This document shows positions 21,601 through 33,490 of a stretch of 64,000 bases of DNA, piece by piece. This DNA is from Acestrorhynchus altus (Eukaryota > Chordata > Actinopteri > Characiformes > Acestrorhynchidae). How positions within the stretch are numbered: the first letter of the stretch is position 1; each line of letters opens with the position of its first letter. A model generated the notes under the pieces. The model did no database searches, had not been told where the DNA came from, and saw nothing but the letters and a program-made list of their open reading frames with translations. Location of the stretch: positions 17,966,740-18,030,739 of the forward strand of contig CM067515.1 of the NCBI GenBank assembly GCA_034509495.1, read 5' to 3'. The translations under genes and the position numbers were made by a program.

Positions 21601-23340
21601 AAGTTGAGACTAAAGTTTCTTTATGACTCATTTTTCGTCAAATTTAAGGCTAGTTTTGATGTCAAAGTCGTTTGACTGTCTGTTGGGTCCAGTGACATTA
21701 CTTCTTGAAAACATTCAGCATATCTGTAAACTGGATGACCTTTTGTGATTGCCCTTCAGTTCTTAATAAATCTTTAGATGTAATTTTTTTTCCCAAACCA
21801 TGCCTCCCAGATGAGACACAGCTGATGACCACATTTCGAGGCTACCTCCAGACTCTGTTCCCTGTCTGTGGTGATCTTCTCCTAGGAGAGACCAGAATCC
21901 GCAGGCAGCCACTGTCAGAGGTCAATATCCCCAAGGGGGCGTCCATCATAATTTGCAACAACCGGCACACTCTCAGGCCGTCCACTGATGAGGAGATGAG
22001 GACACGGCGTGATGCTCTGCTAGACAAGGAGCTCCATTACAAACTCTTCTCCCTGAACTGTGAACACTTTGCTACATTTCTGCGCTACGGGAAAGCAGTG
22101 TGTAACCAGGTGAGTGCAGGTAAACAATTTTTCCAAAATAATAAATGTGATTAGTGAAAAGAGGCTGCTGTGTCCATTTATTTTATTTTACATCACAAAT
22201 TAGAACAGCTATTATCAGCCCCATCAAATATGACTAGATTTTATTCACATCTACAGTATGTTTAATATCCAACTGTGTCCAAAACGTCAGCTGTTGTTAA
22301 TGTACAAGGGAAGCAGTTCTCATTGTTTACTTTGGGGGATTACAATGAGTGTGTGAAATTACCTCCACCATATTTGTAAACTGTACTTCACCCTGGCTTG
22401 ATCTAATCTGTCCATCATTGTTTACTTTGGGGGGTCTTACTTTCAGTACACTTTGTCCTTACATGCATTTAATAACCAGATAACTGCAGAAAATCTGATT
22501 TTTTCAGTACACTGGTCAAATGCTTTTACATGCACTTGAAAATTTGGGCAATAACTTTGCAACAAGCAAATAAACTGACAAAAACATATGACTGTGAAAG
22601 GAGGAAGGAGTCCAGGAGCTGTGTGTGCCCCTTAATCAGAGACAGGTACTGCTTACCAGGAAGAGTGCATGCACAGACTCAGAATAAATGTGAATAAAAT
22701 TAGAGAAAGTTGTATACATGCGCTGTGAAATTTGATTACTGAGCTAAAATCCAGTTCTCTTTATTGGATTTCTTAATCAGGTTTCTGGACCTTACCCGAT
22801 TTAAGAGATCAGGGTAAGCTGTTAGCAAGATCACTTGAATAATCAAATAACTGCAGAAATACAATATGTAAATGCACCCAATGAGAGTGTGTGAACTACA
22901 TCCACCATCTTTGGAGGCTGTTTTTTAGCCTGGCTCGCTCTCACTGAATTGCTGATCTGCTTCAAAAACAGTGCCCTATACACCACCAAGAGGGAGATTC
23001 ATATAATATGAGAATAAATTCTGGGGCTTCTACACACGATTCATCAAACACACTTACTATGAAAACTAATCTTGAGAATTATCAATCAGAATGCAGTCTT
23101 TACAGAAGATATTGTTATGGAAACATGAGGAAACATAACATTCCTCTAGAACCGATTTGTCAACAGAAAGTATCCAGTGTTACATTGTACTCTCTGTGAA
23201 GATTTTGGAGCTTTTTATGATTCAAGATTGTAAAAGCAGTCTGTTGTGTGTCTTTTCAGATACCAGGGAGAAACAAAAACAAGGAATGTGAAGAGGCAAC
23301 CAAAGTGTTTGAAGATATTGTGGCTAAATATTACAAATGA
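18690..23340 (+). CDS. LRAT-domain acyltransferase/phospholipase-like protein (PLAAT/HRASLS type)
   Basis: Three coding exons, 18690-18849, 21811-22109 and 23260-23340, join in frame to 179 residues. The NlpC/P60-like LRAT fold is clear: GDLIEF (residues 24-29), the catalytic-histidine motif GYSHWGVY (H37), a second histidine in VIHF (H49), and the nucleophile motif NCEHFATFLRYG (C137). In this family the Cys thiol carries an acyl group for phospholipid hydrolysis or transfer. The first exon starts after an acceptor at 18665 or 18686; the start codon chosen is the first one and leaves 23 residues before GDLIEF. LRAT and most PLAAT proteins carry a C-terminal hydrophobic anchor. This protein instead ends in a charged tail of about 26 residues (…VFEDIVAKYYK). 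The orthologue is not certain. Intron 1 carries nested Tc1 elements. Confidence 0.85.
19474..20915 (-). mobile_element. Tc1-like transposon inserted into an older Tc1 copy
   Basis: The two ends are inverted copies: CAATGTGTGCAGAATTATTA at the left, and its complement ending TTCTGCACACAATG at the right. Over about 25 bases they differ at one position, and each side is flanked by TA (19472-19473 and 20916-20917), the Tc1/mariner target duplication. Length is 1442 bp, close to a full-length Tc1 element. The transposase gene runs on the minus strand and is broken. Near-identical ends show it is much younger than its host element. Confidence 0.9.
19790..20724 (-). pseudogene. Broken Tc1 transposase gene
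   Basis: Minus-strand start codon at 20724-20722, followed by GQKRDLTDSEKS, a Tc1-type N-terminus. A stop occurs after about 22 codons, and homologous segments then lie in different frames (about 20624-20406, 20515-20300 and 20310-19790). The three DDE catalytic positions are still visible: Asp in LWTDEI, Asp in MQDNVLSHAS and Glu in SPDLNPIENLW, with D34E-like spacing of the last two. Because of the stop and frame changes the element cannot make its own transposase. Confidence 0.85.
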
Positions 23341-23421
23341 TCTGTTACAAAGGCAAAGCAAACTCTCAAAGCAAAACATCTGCGAATATCATTATTACAT
23401 AATTACATGTTTAATTTGTAA

Positions 23422-23427
23422 AATAAA
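23422..23427 (+). terminator. Candidate poly(A) signal of the LRAT-like gene
   Basis: AATAAA about 82 bases after the stop codon at 23338-23340, followed by T-rich sequence. Position and strand fit the gene; cleavage was not observed. Confidence 0.5.
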
Positions 23428-24590
23428 GGACTATTGATATCTTAATTATAATCTGAAAGGACATAGCAGTACAGAGTTCACAGCATGTCTTTTCTCAAAA
23501 TATATTCAGGTTAAGATGACTTTAGAGCTCTGAAATCTAAGGCTAATGCTGTATTTAAAATCTGTTGCATCACCACTCTCCACCAATTCACATATCAGAC
23601 ACCCACTCAGTGAAGCACCTGCTGAGGACCCCATTCTAGGAGACTCTATAATCCAACACATGAAATTGGCTACTTTGTTAACTAGTGGCTCAAACAGTAA
23701 CAGTTACCTGCTTACTTGGAGCCAGATGGCCAGACATTAGCAGCTTTGCACCAGTAAGAGATATTATTTTTTGTCAAAGTTTTGTTTTTTCATTAGTGTT
23801 TTATACATAAACTTGAAACAGAAGATAGACATAACTATAACAAACAGGCAGATAAAAAGAAAAAGTGCTAATGGGAAAATAAATTAAAAATCCAACACAA
23901 CAAGGGGCAGTTGAGAGGGTCTAGAGATATAATCCATGGAACAGCTGTAATGCTTAATTTGTAATGTCCATCTGGGTAGTGTTGAGATAGGTGAGTAATG
24001 GTTGCCAAGTCCAGTAAGAGATATTCCAAGTAAAGTATGTAATAAACAGACAAGAATGCAGCAGAAATTTATTAACCTTGTGTTGTTAAAAAGATACAGT
24101 TGATCATACTGGATACTGTAATATTTGTAACATGTCTTGCTTTAATGGGAGGATTGTTCCATGCAAGTGAAGGTTGGTATATTTTAAACACTTGATTGAT
24201 TACAGTCCAACTAGTCGTTCTGTCGAAATGTAAAGAAACCCTGCAGTAATATATTGTCTGTGGGCTTAGTCGCCTTGTTTCAGAACAGCTTATAGTTATA
24301 TACATTTATGTTGTGAACAGAATAGTTGGTAAATGGACCAGTGCTGTGGACAGTTGTACTACTTTCACAGAACAGCTCACTGGGAGGAAAGCATAGAATA
24401 TGGCACTACAGGGACATTACAGAATAAACACACATGACTGACTGAGACTAAACTGTAGTTTCCATTTCAGCCACACTTTTAAGTATTGAGGGTATTCAAC
24501 ACACACACACACACGTATGTATGTATGTACATATGTATGTATGTATATATATCCTTTTCAAAATTTAGTGCCTTTGAACGCACCATGAAA
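23428..24590. other. Intergenic interval before dedd
   Basis: No coding exon was recognised. A short CA run followed by TATG repeats lies at 24500-24550, just upstream of the CpG-rich dedd promoter. Confidence 0.4.
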
Positions 24591-24880
24591 CGACAACGTT
24601 AATAATGATAAATAAAAGCTGATTGGTCCACGGGCCGTGAACCCGCGTGTGGGCGGCGCCAGCGCTTTCTCCGTATCCCGGATGTTGCCCCTCGCTTTGG
24701 ACATCCCCGGATGTTCCTTCATCTTAGCAGTGGGCAGTAATGGCCGCTCCTCCAAATCGCTGCTGCGGGACTCCGCTCACTCCCAGGTCCTCCAGAACGG
24801 CCGTACTCACTGCCTGCGTCCTCCTCGCCCTCTCATAACCACGGCGAGGTCCCGCAGAGCCCGGGCTCCGGACATCAGCG
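24590..24880 (+). promoter_or_regulatory. CpG-rich promoter and untranslated exon 1 of dedd
   Basis: G+C and CpG rise sharply from about 24630, unlike the AT-rich surroundings. A GATTGGTCC (CCAAT-box complement) lies at about 24621. The exon probably ends at 24880, where CATCAGCG is followed by GTGCGTAAAC, a usable donor. CpG richness continues to about 25260. The link to dedd rests on orientation and the absence of another gene before 27442; transcription start was not determined. Confidence 0.55.
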
Positions 24881-25309
24881 GTGCGTAAACACAGTAGCCA
24901 CACTCCCACTAGCTTAGCTCCAGGCTAACGAACCAAATAAACAGCACGCACGAGCCGGACTGCTGTCTAGAATGCTTTAGAACGGCACTTACTCAGAACG
25001 CGTCACCTAGAACCTGATAGCCGTGCTTAACCGTGTTATCTAGCAGCACCCTGCCGGGTTGACTGCTGTTGGTCCGAGCCGAGCTGCTCTGTTTACACCG
25101 CGAGCAGCAGCTACAGCCCCGCGCACGAGCGGTCAGCTGTGTCTGCTGTGCACGCGACTGTAATAAGTCTCATTGGAGCATTACACACGTGTTAGCTCGT
25201 TCTTCTACTTAGAGCCCACCGCGAACCTTGGGATTCTGTGCGCGAGCCGAGAGTTGTACCTATCTAGAACACAGAACCACACACACACACGAGATGAACG
25301 TGGCAGTGC

Positions 25310-25800
25310 GTTAGAACAAGCCATGGGGCTCTTGAAAGGTTCTGTGCGTAGCTGTTAAAGGCATCAATACGTAATATGGTTCTAATTGTTTTGAGCGCTT
25401 AAAGGGTTCTGTACGTCAGCTCAATGTTCTGTTGGCTTAGAACATGAGCGTGACCGAAGGTTTTGCAGATATAATGGGTGTTCTCAAGCTTTGCGCTATT
25501 TTAAACGCCCATTAAAGGTTTCTGTTTACCGCAGCTCTTAAAGGGTTCTGCTGGTCAGCTGGGTTTTCTGATTCATTAGAACCTGAGTGTGGCTGATGAA
25601 GGTTCTGCACATGAAAGAAGTGGCTGTTAAAGGCTTCTGGACACCAGCTCTTCATTCTAATTGCTTAGAACGTGGAAACAGGTGTTTTGACACAGGAGCT
25701 GACTGTTCTAATTGTTTAAGACCATTAAAGGGTTTTGCACATGAGCTGAATGTTCTAATGAGTTGGAACACAACTGTGGCAGTGCATTGTAAAGTTATTG
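25310..25800. repeat. Degenerate tandem repeat with dyad-symmetric GTTCTAA…TTAGAAC motifs
   Basis: Successive units contain TTAAAGGGTTCTG, then CAGCT, then GTTCTAATTG(n)TTAGAAC-like dyads. Examples of the dyad are GTTCTGTTGGCTTAGAAC at 25426-25443, ATTCTAATTGCTTAGAAC near 25655-25672 and GTTCTAATGAGTTGGAAC near 25751-25768. Unit spacing is irregular, roughly 50-130 bp. It lies in dedd intron 1 next to the CpG island. Earlier TTTAGAACGG and CTAGAACC phrases (about 24970-25015) may be outlying units. Confidence 0.6.
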
Positions 25801-26659
25801 GGCATGCTTCTATGCACAGTCTAGAAGTCCTTTCTGGCCTGCTGATCTGTGCTGTTGGTTTCCACACCGACTATATTTCCCTGATTTCAGAGTTGATATT
25901 AATGGTCTTGTTGTTGACAACTTCTCCAGTCAGCGAACATGGTCTTTTTACAGGTTTACAGGTAAACACACTCGCGGACCACTGACTTTGTCTTTATTTG
26001 GGTTTGTAGTAATGTTATATAGAGTTTAACAGGTAAATATATTCACTGGCTAGATTTTATTTATTTAGTTTATTGTAAAGTTTTACACACTCACTGACTG
26101 TTATGAGTATATTTATTTTCCCCTCAGTATTAAGTAACAAGTACTGCTTTAAGCAACACATTAAAATTAGAAATCTAGGAACCTAACTCTTAGGCAATAG
26201 ATGTTGGAACTCAGCGGATGTCCCAGGGTTACCCGTAAGTCCAGTCAGTGAGGCCATTCTGTTGGGCAATCCAGTTTAATCTGAGTAGTTTCCAGTGCAG
26301 GTCTGTTAGAGCAGCCTTGGCCTGGATGGCTTTAGACAAGCATAGTTATGTGGTTTTCCTGCTTTAACTATCTTGATTCAATTCAGTGGTTACTTAGTAG
26401 GTAGTAACCAGGTCTAGTTGATGTGCTTGACTGGACAATACTAGACACAAGGGCTGGGTAGGAAATTGAAATATTCAATATTCAAAGCCTCTAACCAATG
26501 TAATGTTGCCTATATGGTTTATTTCAGTTATATATGTTCAATAAATAACCATAGTTCATGTGTATTTCCTTGTTTGCATTACAAAACTTGCTTACTATGA
26601 AGGCAAATACAACACAAAACAAAATAACCATTCATAAATCATAATCAGAGTAAAATCTG

Positions 26660-26662
<3 letters not shown>

Positions 26663-26707
<45 letters not shown>

Positions 26708-26750
26708 TTAAATTAATTTATTAATTTATTTATTTTTTTTCAGCCAGCAA
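26663..26750. repeat. (TA)n followed by poly(T) tract
   Basis: About 14 TA units (to 26690), then about 20 T and AT-rich sequence. Low complexity in dedd intron 1. Confidence 0.9.
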
Positions 26751-27002
26751 TAGACATCAAAAACAGATATTAGTAGGGCTGGGCAATATGGTATATTTTC
26801 TTAGTATTAGTTTAGGATATCAGTGTTTACTTCAGTAAGGGGTTGTTGTGTAGAGCACCATCTTTTGTCTGGAAGATGCCTTAAGGTAAATAAAAGTATA
26901 GACTCTGCAGTGGAAAGAGACAGTATACCATGTTAAAAGCTTAGGTTTTTTCACATCAGTAATTTACAAGTGATAACTTGGATGTCATGGATTAGCAGAT
27001 AT

Positions 27003-27335
27003 CAAACAACATTAACTGTATTTTTTTGAAAATTAAACAAAAGGAAATGAGTCTCTAATATTGTGTAGGTCCCCCTTGGATGTGACTTAATGAGGCATGG
27101 ACTTCACAAGGCCTCTAAAGGTGTCCTGTGGTATCTGGCCCAAAGAGTTCAGCACATCATGTGTTCTGTAAGCCTTGAATATGGCTCCATGAGCATCAGT
27201 GAGATTTTGGTGCCCATGACCCACTCGGTTCACGAGTTGTGCTTCTGTGGAACACTTTCGTTAGGTGCTGTCCACTGCATACTGGGAACACCCCACAAGA
27301 CCTGCCTGATGTTTAGTAGATGTTCTGATGTAGAA
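27003..27335 (-). mobile_element. Internally deleted DNA transposon fragment
   Basis: Contains GTAGGTCCCCCTTGGATGTG, GAGGCATGGACTTCACAAGGC, CTCTAAAGGTGTCCTGTGGTA, GCCCATGACCCACTCGGTTC and CTGGGAACACCCCACAAGAC in order. I recognise these as pieces of a longer fish DNA transposon whose transposase reads on the minus strand. Here most of the coding part is missing. Family naming rests on memory of the phrase pattern. Confidence 0.5.
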
Positions 27336-27442
27336 CATATAATACTATTATTCACTTCACTTTGCAGTATTTTTAATGGTTGAGAAAGTATCAGATATGG
27401 TCTTTGATTTTGTTTTTTTGCATTAACCTTGTTTTGAACAGA

Positions 27443-27502
27443 ATGAAGCTGGAAGAGAGCATTTCCAGCCTTGTGTGGATAATCCAGTCATATACACGCT
27501 GA
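27443..27502 (+). CDS. Upstream ORF in the dedd leader (19 codons)
   Basis: The first ATG after the exon-2 acceptor (AACAG, 27441) opens a 19-codon frame that ends in TGA at 27500-27502, 78 bases before the dedd start at 27581. Between them no other in-frame dedd start is seen. If exon 1 is spliced to 27442, ribosomes meet this frame first, so it may lower dedd translation. The peptide itself is not recognised. Confidence 0.4.
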   Translation: MKLEESISSLVWIIQSYTR

Positions 27503-27580
27503 TTTCTGGTTTTACATTGTCTGCAACGGTGATATCATCACCTCCTCCCACCCTGCCATCCACGTGCTTGGCGCAGAGTG

Positions 27581-30500
27581 ATGAGCTCACAGCAGCGTGG
27601 GAATGCCACCCCGCCCCTTCTTGCTCCTCACACCTCGTCCTCCAGCCATGGCAGACGGGGCTCATCTCCTGGCCCTCTGGACTCCTACCCTCGTTCCTCC
27701 AGGAGGGGCTGGGGTGGTGTACCCTCTTCCTCAACATCTCATGCTAATGCAGGTAAGTACATATATTGTGGTTCAATAAAGTCTTACTGTACTGCAGAAA
27801 ATTTATTTAAGCTGCATTAATTGGTGCGTTACGCATTAATTAATGCATTACTTTTCTTGTCCTAGGCTGCCCCTACAACTGGGGAGTGCAATTCATTTTT
27901 ATACCACTGGATTAAAAAAATAATGAAAACTACATGTGCATTTGTTGACAAGTTTATAGATTATAGATAGTTTATAGACTGAGGTGGTAGATGAAGAGGT
28001 GGTAAATTGAGATCTGTCTGTGTTCTTCCCTTTTACAGTAAGCCGAGCATCCTCAGCCTCCTGCAGTAACCCTGCCTCTTCCCGGAGAGCTGCGTCTGGC
28101 CGATCTGAGCCCTGGCCCGAAGAGGCTGTGGACGATGCTTATGGCCTTTACTCACTGCACCGCATGTTTGACATTGTGGGCGCTCATCTGACACACCGGG
28201 ACGTCCGGGTGCTCTCCTTTCTGTTTGTGGATGTCATTGATGAGTATGAGCGTGGTGGGATTCGGAATGGGAAGGATTTTTTGTTAGCTTTGGAGCGTCA
28301 GGGTCGCTGCGATGAGACAAACTTCCGGCATGTCCTCCAGCTGCTCCGCATCATAACCAGACATGACCTGCTGCCTTACGTCACTCTTCGCAAAAGGCAG
28401 ACTGGTGAGGAGGATCATAATATGGTCATGTAATTGTATAAATGGTATTGATCGATATGATCAAAAATCTTATCATTGTTTTAAAATAATTTAAAATCAA
28501 TACTCTTTGGCAATTTTTATATAAAACACCTAAATTATGCACTGTCCAAATGTATTGGACAATACATCTCATGAATATGTTCAGCTACATTAATTTGCAA
28601 CCATTGTTGATACAGCAACAACTAATCTTGTCCCTGTAGAGAAGTACTGCCAGTAGAATAGGACTTAACATGAACCTGTTGGCACATTAATGCCAGGCTT
28701 GGCCTAGCTGGCTATAACACCCCCAGCATTGAACTGTGGGGCAGTGGAACTGTGTTCTCTGGAATGATGGTGCTCCATCCAATACTTTTGGGATGAGCTT
28801 GGAGTTGCATCCAAGATTTTGACCGTGCTCTTGTCATTGAATTGGTTCTTCAGAGCTATGCTCCAGAACCTAGTAGAAAACCTAACTAAGTAACTTTGTA
28901 CTAAGAACACTAATAGACTCAATTTGAATTGTGACTCAGTTGCAATGTGTGTTTTGTTTTTTGGCAGTATGTCCAGATCCAGTTGATAAGTATTTGGAAG
29001 AAACATCTGTACGCTACATTTCACCCAGAGGAGGCAGAGCTGAAAGCCAACAGGCTATACCCCATAGACGAGCAGGTGTGTGTATTTGAATGCTTTCATA
29101 TTTGCATTTTGACTGAAATATGGACTTGTACGTTAGTAACCTTCTAAACAAACCTCTGAAAACTCTTTTGTCCTGATGTTGTGATTGAACAGCTAGACTT
29201 CTATATTCATGCTGTTGCTGATAAAACTAGATTAAGCAGTAATAATCATCTTATCATAAAATCAGTTGCTTTGCTTGTTAGTAGGGTGGTTATATCGCTC
29301 AGGTCTGAGAGCATCTTAAATGCAAGTACTACTCATTTATTTTTGAATTTGAGTTACCTTGAGCTGTCCTCTTGTCTATCAGGACCCCAGCCTGTGATCT
29401 GCTGCCCCGCCCCACCGGAGTCTCAGGTGGGTCCGCCCCGTGCCAAACCTGCACCACACACTCCCAACCGGAAGAGGAAGAGAGCCCACAGTGCAGCTGA
29501 CTGCAGAGAAAAACAAACCTGTGGTATGTCAACGCACTCACAATGAATGTATGCGCTCATACAATGTGCCCCCTACACTTTCTGCAGTATATATTACACT
29601 GTCAGAGTAAGCATGTGGAACATATGAACATCATAGATTGCCCCATACATGTCCTGTAGATGTAGTGTCCACTACACTACAGCACTTTCAGTGTAATACT
29701 ATTTAAGACTTGAATGGTATTACACTTTGAAACGGTTTTTCTTGTATGTGAAGAACCATTAAATTAGCAAATTTTACCTTTCATTTAACCAGTCATTAAG
29801 AACATATTTACAGATGTGGTCTTGATTTAGAACCTTTTCATAAAGACCATTAAAGAGCCCGGAGTGTAGTGGTTAAAAAAAAAAAGATTACTGCTGTGTT
29901 TTATATAAACCATTTCTGCTGAGCATATGTTAGCAATTGAGGAGTTATTGTACAGTGAAGATGTTGAAATAAGCAAACATATTGTTGAGTGTTGCTGTAA
30001 TGATTTTATTGATATTGTAAAAGAGACTAAATGTTTCTGTAGATGTGTTTCGCAGATGAACTTGTATGTTTGGGATCATGAGCAGATCCTTGCTTTCTCC
30101 AAACTTAAGCTTTTCTACCACATTAGTCAAGGTTAATCCTTCTCATCAGTCCATATTTTGTCCCAGTATTTCTGAGGCTTGTCTCTGTATTTCCTGGTAA
30201 ATTCCAGCCTGGCCTGTTCTTGCTAATTAGTGGTTTGCATCTTCTGGTGAAGCCTCTGTTCTTTTGTGCATTAAGTCTTCTGCAAACAGTAGATTGTGAT
30301 ACCTTCACTCCTGCCCTTCAGAGGTTGTTGTTGATGTCACCAACAATTGTTTTATGGTCTTTCTTTAATGCACTTGCAAGGTTTCTGTCATCAACTGCTG
30401 TTTTCCTGGACCTACCTGTTCAACATCTGTTACTTAGTACACTAGTGATGACTTTCTTCTTCAAGACATTCCAAATACTGGCTTTGGTTAATATTTCTGC

Positions 30501-31872
30501 AATGGCTCTGATTTTCCATCTTCTTTCATCTTCACAACTGCTTGTTTTTCACACATACACAGCTCTCTTTGCTTTTCATATTGGTGACTCCTCTATAATT
30601 GCAGTCTTCACAGGCAAAACCCAAATTTGAAACTGAGCGCAGATAATCAGCCTATTTATTGTTTGAATAAATAGTGTAACAGGACACACCTGGGTAACAA
30701 AACACACCTTTCAATCACATGTTCTGTGCTATCTTCTGAACTGTTCATCAGATCCAGATGAAAATACCTGGAAATTAAAGATGGAATATTAATATTTTAA
30801 TGTCAAGCCCAAATGTTTTCAGTCTACAAGGATTGGCCTAACTGTTGCAATACATTTGGAGTTAATTGAATATGGTTTTTGTCCATATTGCCCAGCTTTT
30901 CTATTTCACATTTTCACCTTTAGAAAGTGCTTGCTCCCTCCCTATATTGTATGAATATTTGCTTGCTTAATAAAATGGAACATCCTGTTTTTAGTAGGTT
31001 AACAAACTAACAAGTTAACAAACTAATTGACAAACCTGCCTGAGATTGATGCTAGATATCTAAAATGTATGAAAAATGAAACTCTGAAGAACCTTAAAAC
31101 TAAATGTTAGCTGAAATTATGTCACTTGCATAATAATTTGGATAGATTAAATATATAACACTTTCTCTGTGTAAGGTGGTGGGGAAACCTACCTTTTTTA
31201 TTTGTTTGGTTTGATATTGATTACCGGGTCTGCTCAGAATATACAATCCACAGAGCACAGTAGGATGCTAATTGCTTAACTGTAGCAGACAGTAAACCTG
31301 TCTGGAAGCATCTTCACTCATTTATCATTTCTTTTCTTTTGTCATTGCACATAATTATTGCATTTTGCAACTTCTACTAGCTTACATAGTGCATACTATT
31401 AACAACATAGTTGTAAATCAGAACTTCATTTGTACCCTAATACCTTTCTCTTAACTGCCCCCATCCAGACATCCGCCTGCGTGTTCGGGCTGAATACTGC
31501 CAGCATGACTCGGCTCTGCAGGGAAATGTCTTCTCCAACAAGCAGGAAGCCCTGGAGAGGCAGTTTGAGCGCTTCAACCAGGCCAACACAATCCTGAAGT
31601 CACGTGACCTCGGCTCCATCATCTGCGACATCAAGTTCTCAGAGTTGACATACCTGGATGCCTTTTGGCGGGACTACATTAACGGCTCTCTGCTGGAGGC
31701 GCTGAAGGGTGTCTTCATCACGGACTCCCTTAAACAGGCTGTTGGCCATGAGGCCATCAAACTGCTAGTCAACGTGGATGAGGAAGACTACCAGGCTGGC
31801 CGGAGGAAGCTCCTGAGAAATCTGATGGCAGGAGGGGCAGGGTCAGTAAGCCGGGAAGCAGGATCATCTTAG
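27581..31872 (+). CDS. dedd: Death effector domain-containing protein DEDD (5 coding exons)
   Basis: Exons 27581-27752, 28039-28404, 28968-29075, 29383-29523 and 31469-31872 join in frame (all phase 1) to 396 residues. The death effector domain spans about residues 92-172 (YSLHRMFDIVG … LLRIITRHDLLPYVTLRKRQ) and keeps the RxDL-type motif in RHDLL. Downstream are VCPDPVDKYLEETS, a basic NRKRKRAH nuclear-localisation-like cluster and the conserved C-terminal domain (CDIRLRVRAEYCQHDSALQG … FWRDYINGSLLEAL … VDEEDY). DEDD proteins shuttle to the nucleolus and link death-receptor signalling with transcription and cell-cycle control. Strong identity in the C-terminal half points to DEDD and not DEDD2. 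The N-terminus (residues 1-90, rich in Ser, Arg and Pro) is much longer than in human DEDD (318 residues); the start used is the first ATG in the frame-compatible exon. Confidence 0.93.
28545..28870 (-). mobile_element. Family A non-autonomous element, reverse orientation
   Basis: In dedd intron 3. CCCTGTAGAGAAGTACTGCC, AATAGGACTTAACATGAACC, TGCCAGGCTTGGCC and GGTGCTCCATCCAATACTTT are the complements of the family phrases in the plus-strand copies, in reversed order. Confidence 0.7.
30120..30640 (-). mobile_element. Tc1-like transposon relic in dedd intron 5
   Basis: A minus-strand segment (30308-30123) reads KVSQSTVCRRLNAQK and GFTRRCKPLISKNRPG, which are Tc1 transposase helix-turn-helix and linker phrases. 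Further upstream coding traces reach about 30640. The catalytic part is missing, so the relic is inactive. Confidence 0.7.
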
Positions 31873-33490
31873 TGGAGGTGCAGTCTGTCTGCGCTGGAGG
31901 CTGGAATGCTTTGAGCGACAGTGAACTGACCTTGGAAAGGTGCAGCATGTGGACTGCAGTGGAAAAGCTGGACTAGGAGCAGAGGGCTAAAGAATGGTCT
32001 AAAGTGACTCCTAAAATGTGAGCGGGAGAAAGAGACAGGAGAGGCGTGGTTCAGCCCGTAGGCCGTGGTGAATGTAGAGAAAGGGATTTTAAAAGTGTTC
32101 TGGGATGTTTGTGCTTTGTTTATTTTGAAGTATCCATCAATCGAGGTGTGAAAATAATAGTCGTTACTTGTGGAAATGGAGGGAGAGAAAGAAGGCATTT
32201 CATTTTCTTTTTTTTTTTGTGCTGGATAAGCAACACTAATGTTTTGTTTTTTTTTTTATTTAAAACTTGTGAATGCCCACTTTTTTTCTTTTTTTTAAAC
32301 ATCTTTTCATCAAATATTGTTGCACAAACCTTTGTTTTTATGACTGTGAATCTGTTTGTGCGTAGGTGGTAAAAGGCCCGATGAAGAGTAGGTTTCTGTC
32401 TCTTGCAGCAGCTGGCTTGCCTTCGGACTGTGTCGCGCAGTGCTACAGCTCGTTCTCGTGATCTAATGAAGCATCCATTTGCAGCTTCTTTTCTTTCTTT
32501 CCCTGAGAGGCTTGAAGAAGTGGGGGTGACTTTAGAAACTGTACCATCTCTGAGCAGCAGCCGTACCCAAGGTATTAGAATTAGCAACTTCCCATCTGGA
32601 TTCTTTGTCCACTTTGATGTTTTGGGTTTTTAGTGAACCATATGGCTGGCTAGGGATATACAGTACCTGACTGAATTACTTTATACTACAAAATATATAA
32701 TATAATATATATATATATATGGTATATAATACCAAATTTCAGTACCTAAGCAGTCAGTATCCCCAGGTCATTCTGATCTGTATGCATATTTATAATGTTG
32801 GCGCTTCCTGATTACTCTTATCCATTGTCATCAGTAAGTGCATCCAGTTTCAGTACCTCATTCCCATTGTGTGTATAAGCCAAACCCACTTTCAGTTTAC
32901 TGTTTTACAAGACATTTCTGTAAAAAGTAAGGTTAAAGTCAAGGTGTTGGTATCAGCACAACATGGAAGTTAGCCTTACTGGCATTGTAGGCCCTGTCCA
33001 AGTACCTAATTAAAAAAAAGTGAAAATTGTTGCATTTTCAGTGCAGAGAATAAGAATTAACACTGGATTGAGCTGACCTACTTTTCCTCTGACCAAATGT
33101 CTTCTTTCATAGCTGCTGTTGCTTGGTTGGACAAGCTTTACAGAATGCTGTGCCTCAGTGTATATCACAATACCTTTATTTAGAGTGTTTTATGTATTCG
33201 CCCTGATGAGCGACTGTAGCTCCGCCTCAGTGAATATCATAAGGGTGCATATTAATAATGTTGGTATTAAATGTGGGTATTGTCATATATGCTGAGGTGG
33301 ACTACAGTCTCTCATTAGTGTGAATTTTAATAATAATCTAAATGTAGGTATTGTGCTATACACTGGAGCATAGCTATAGTCTGTCGTTAGGGTAATAACC
33401 TTGTAGTGTAGGAATAATTTTTTTATTTTTTTTTTTTTATTTTTTTTTTTTTCAAACTTGCCCAACCTCACAACACCATGTAATAAAACC
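31873..33490 (+). other. Probable dedd 3' UTR
   Basis: No coding exon after the dedd stop. T-rich runs occur at 32208-32300. A TATA repeat lies near 32698-32720 and a long T tract at 33419-33452. An AATAAA at 33482-33487 is a candidate distal poly(A) signal; nearer ones are not convincing. Confidence 0.4.

Noticed and set aside
24637..24888. Open frame in the dedd CpG island
   Set aside because: High G+C lowers stop frequency; frames on both strands are open and neither resembles DEDD, so it is treated as an untranslated exon.
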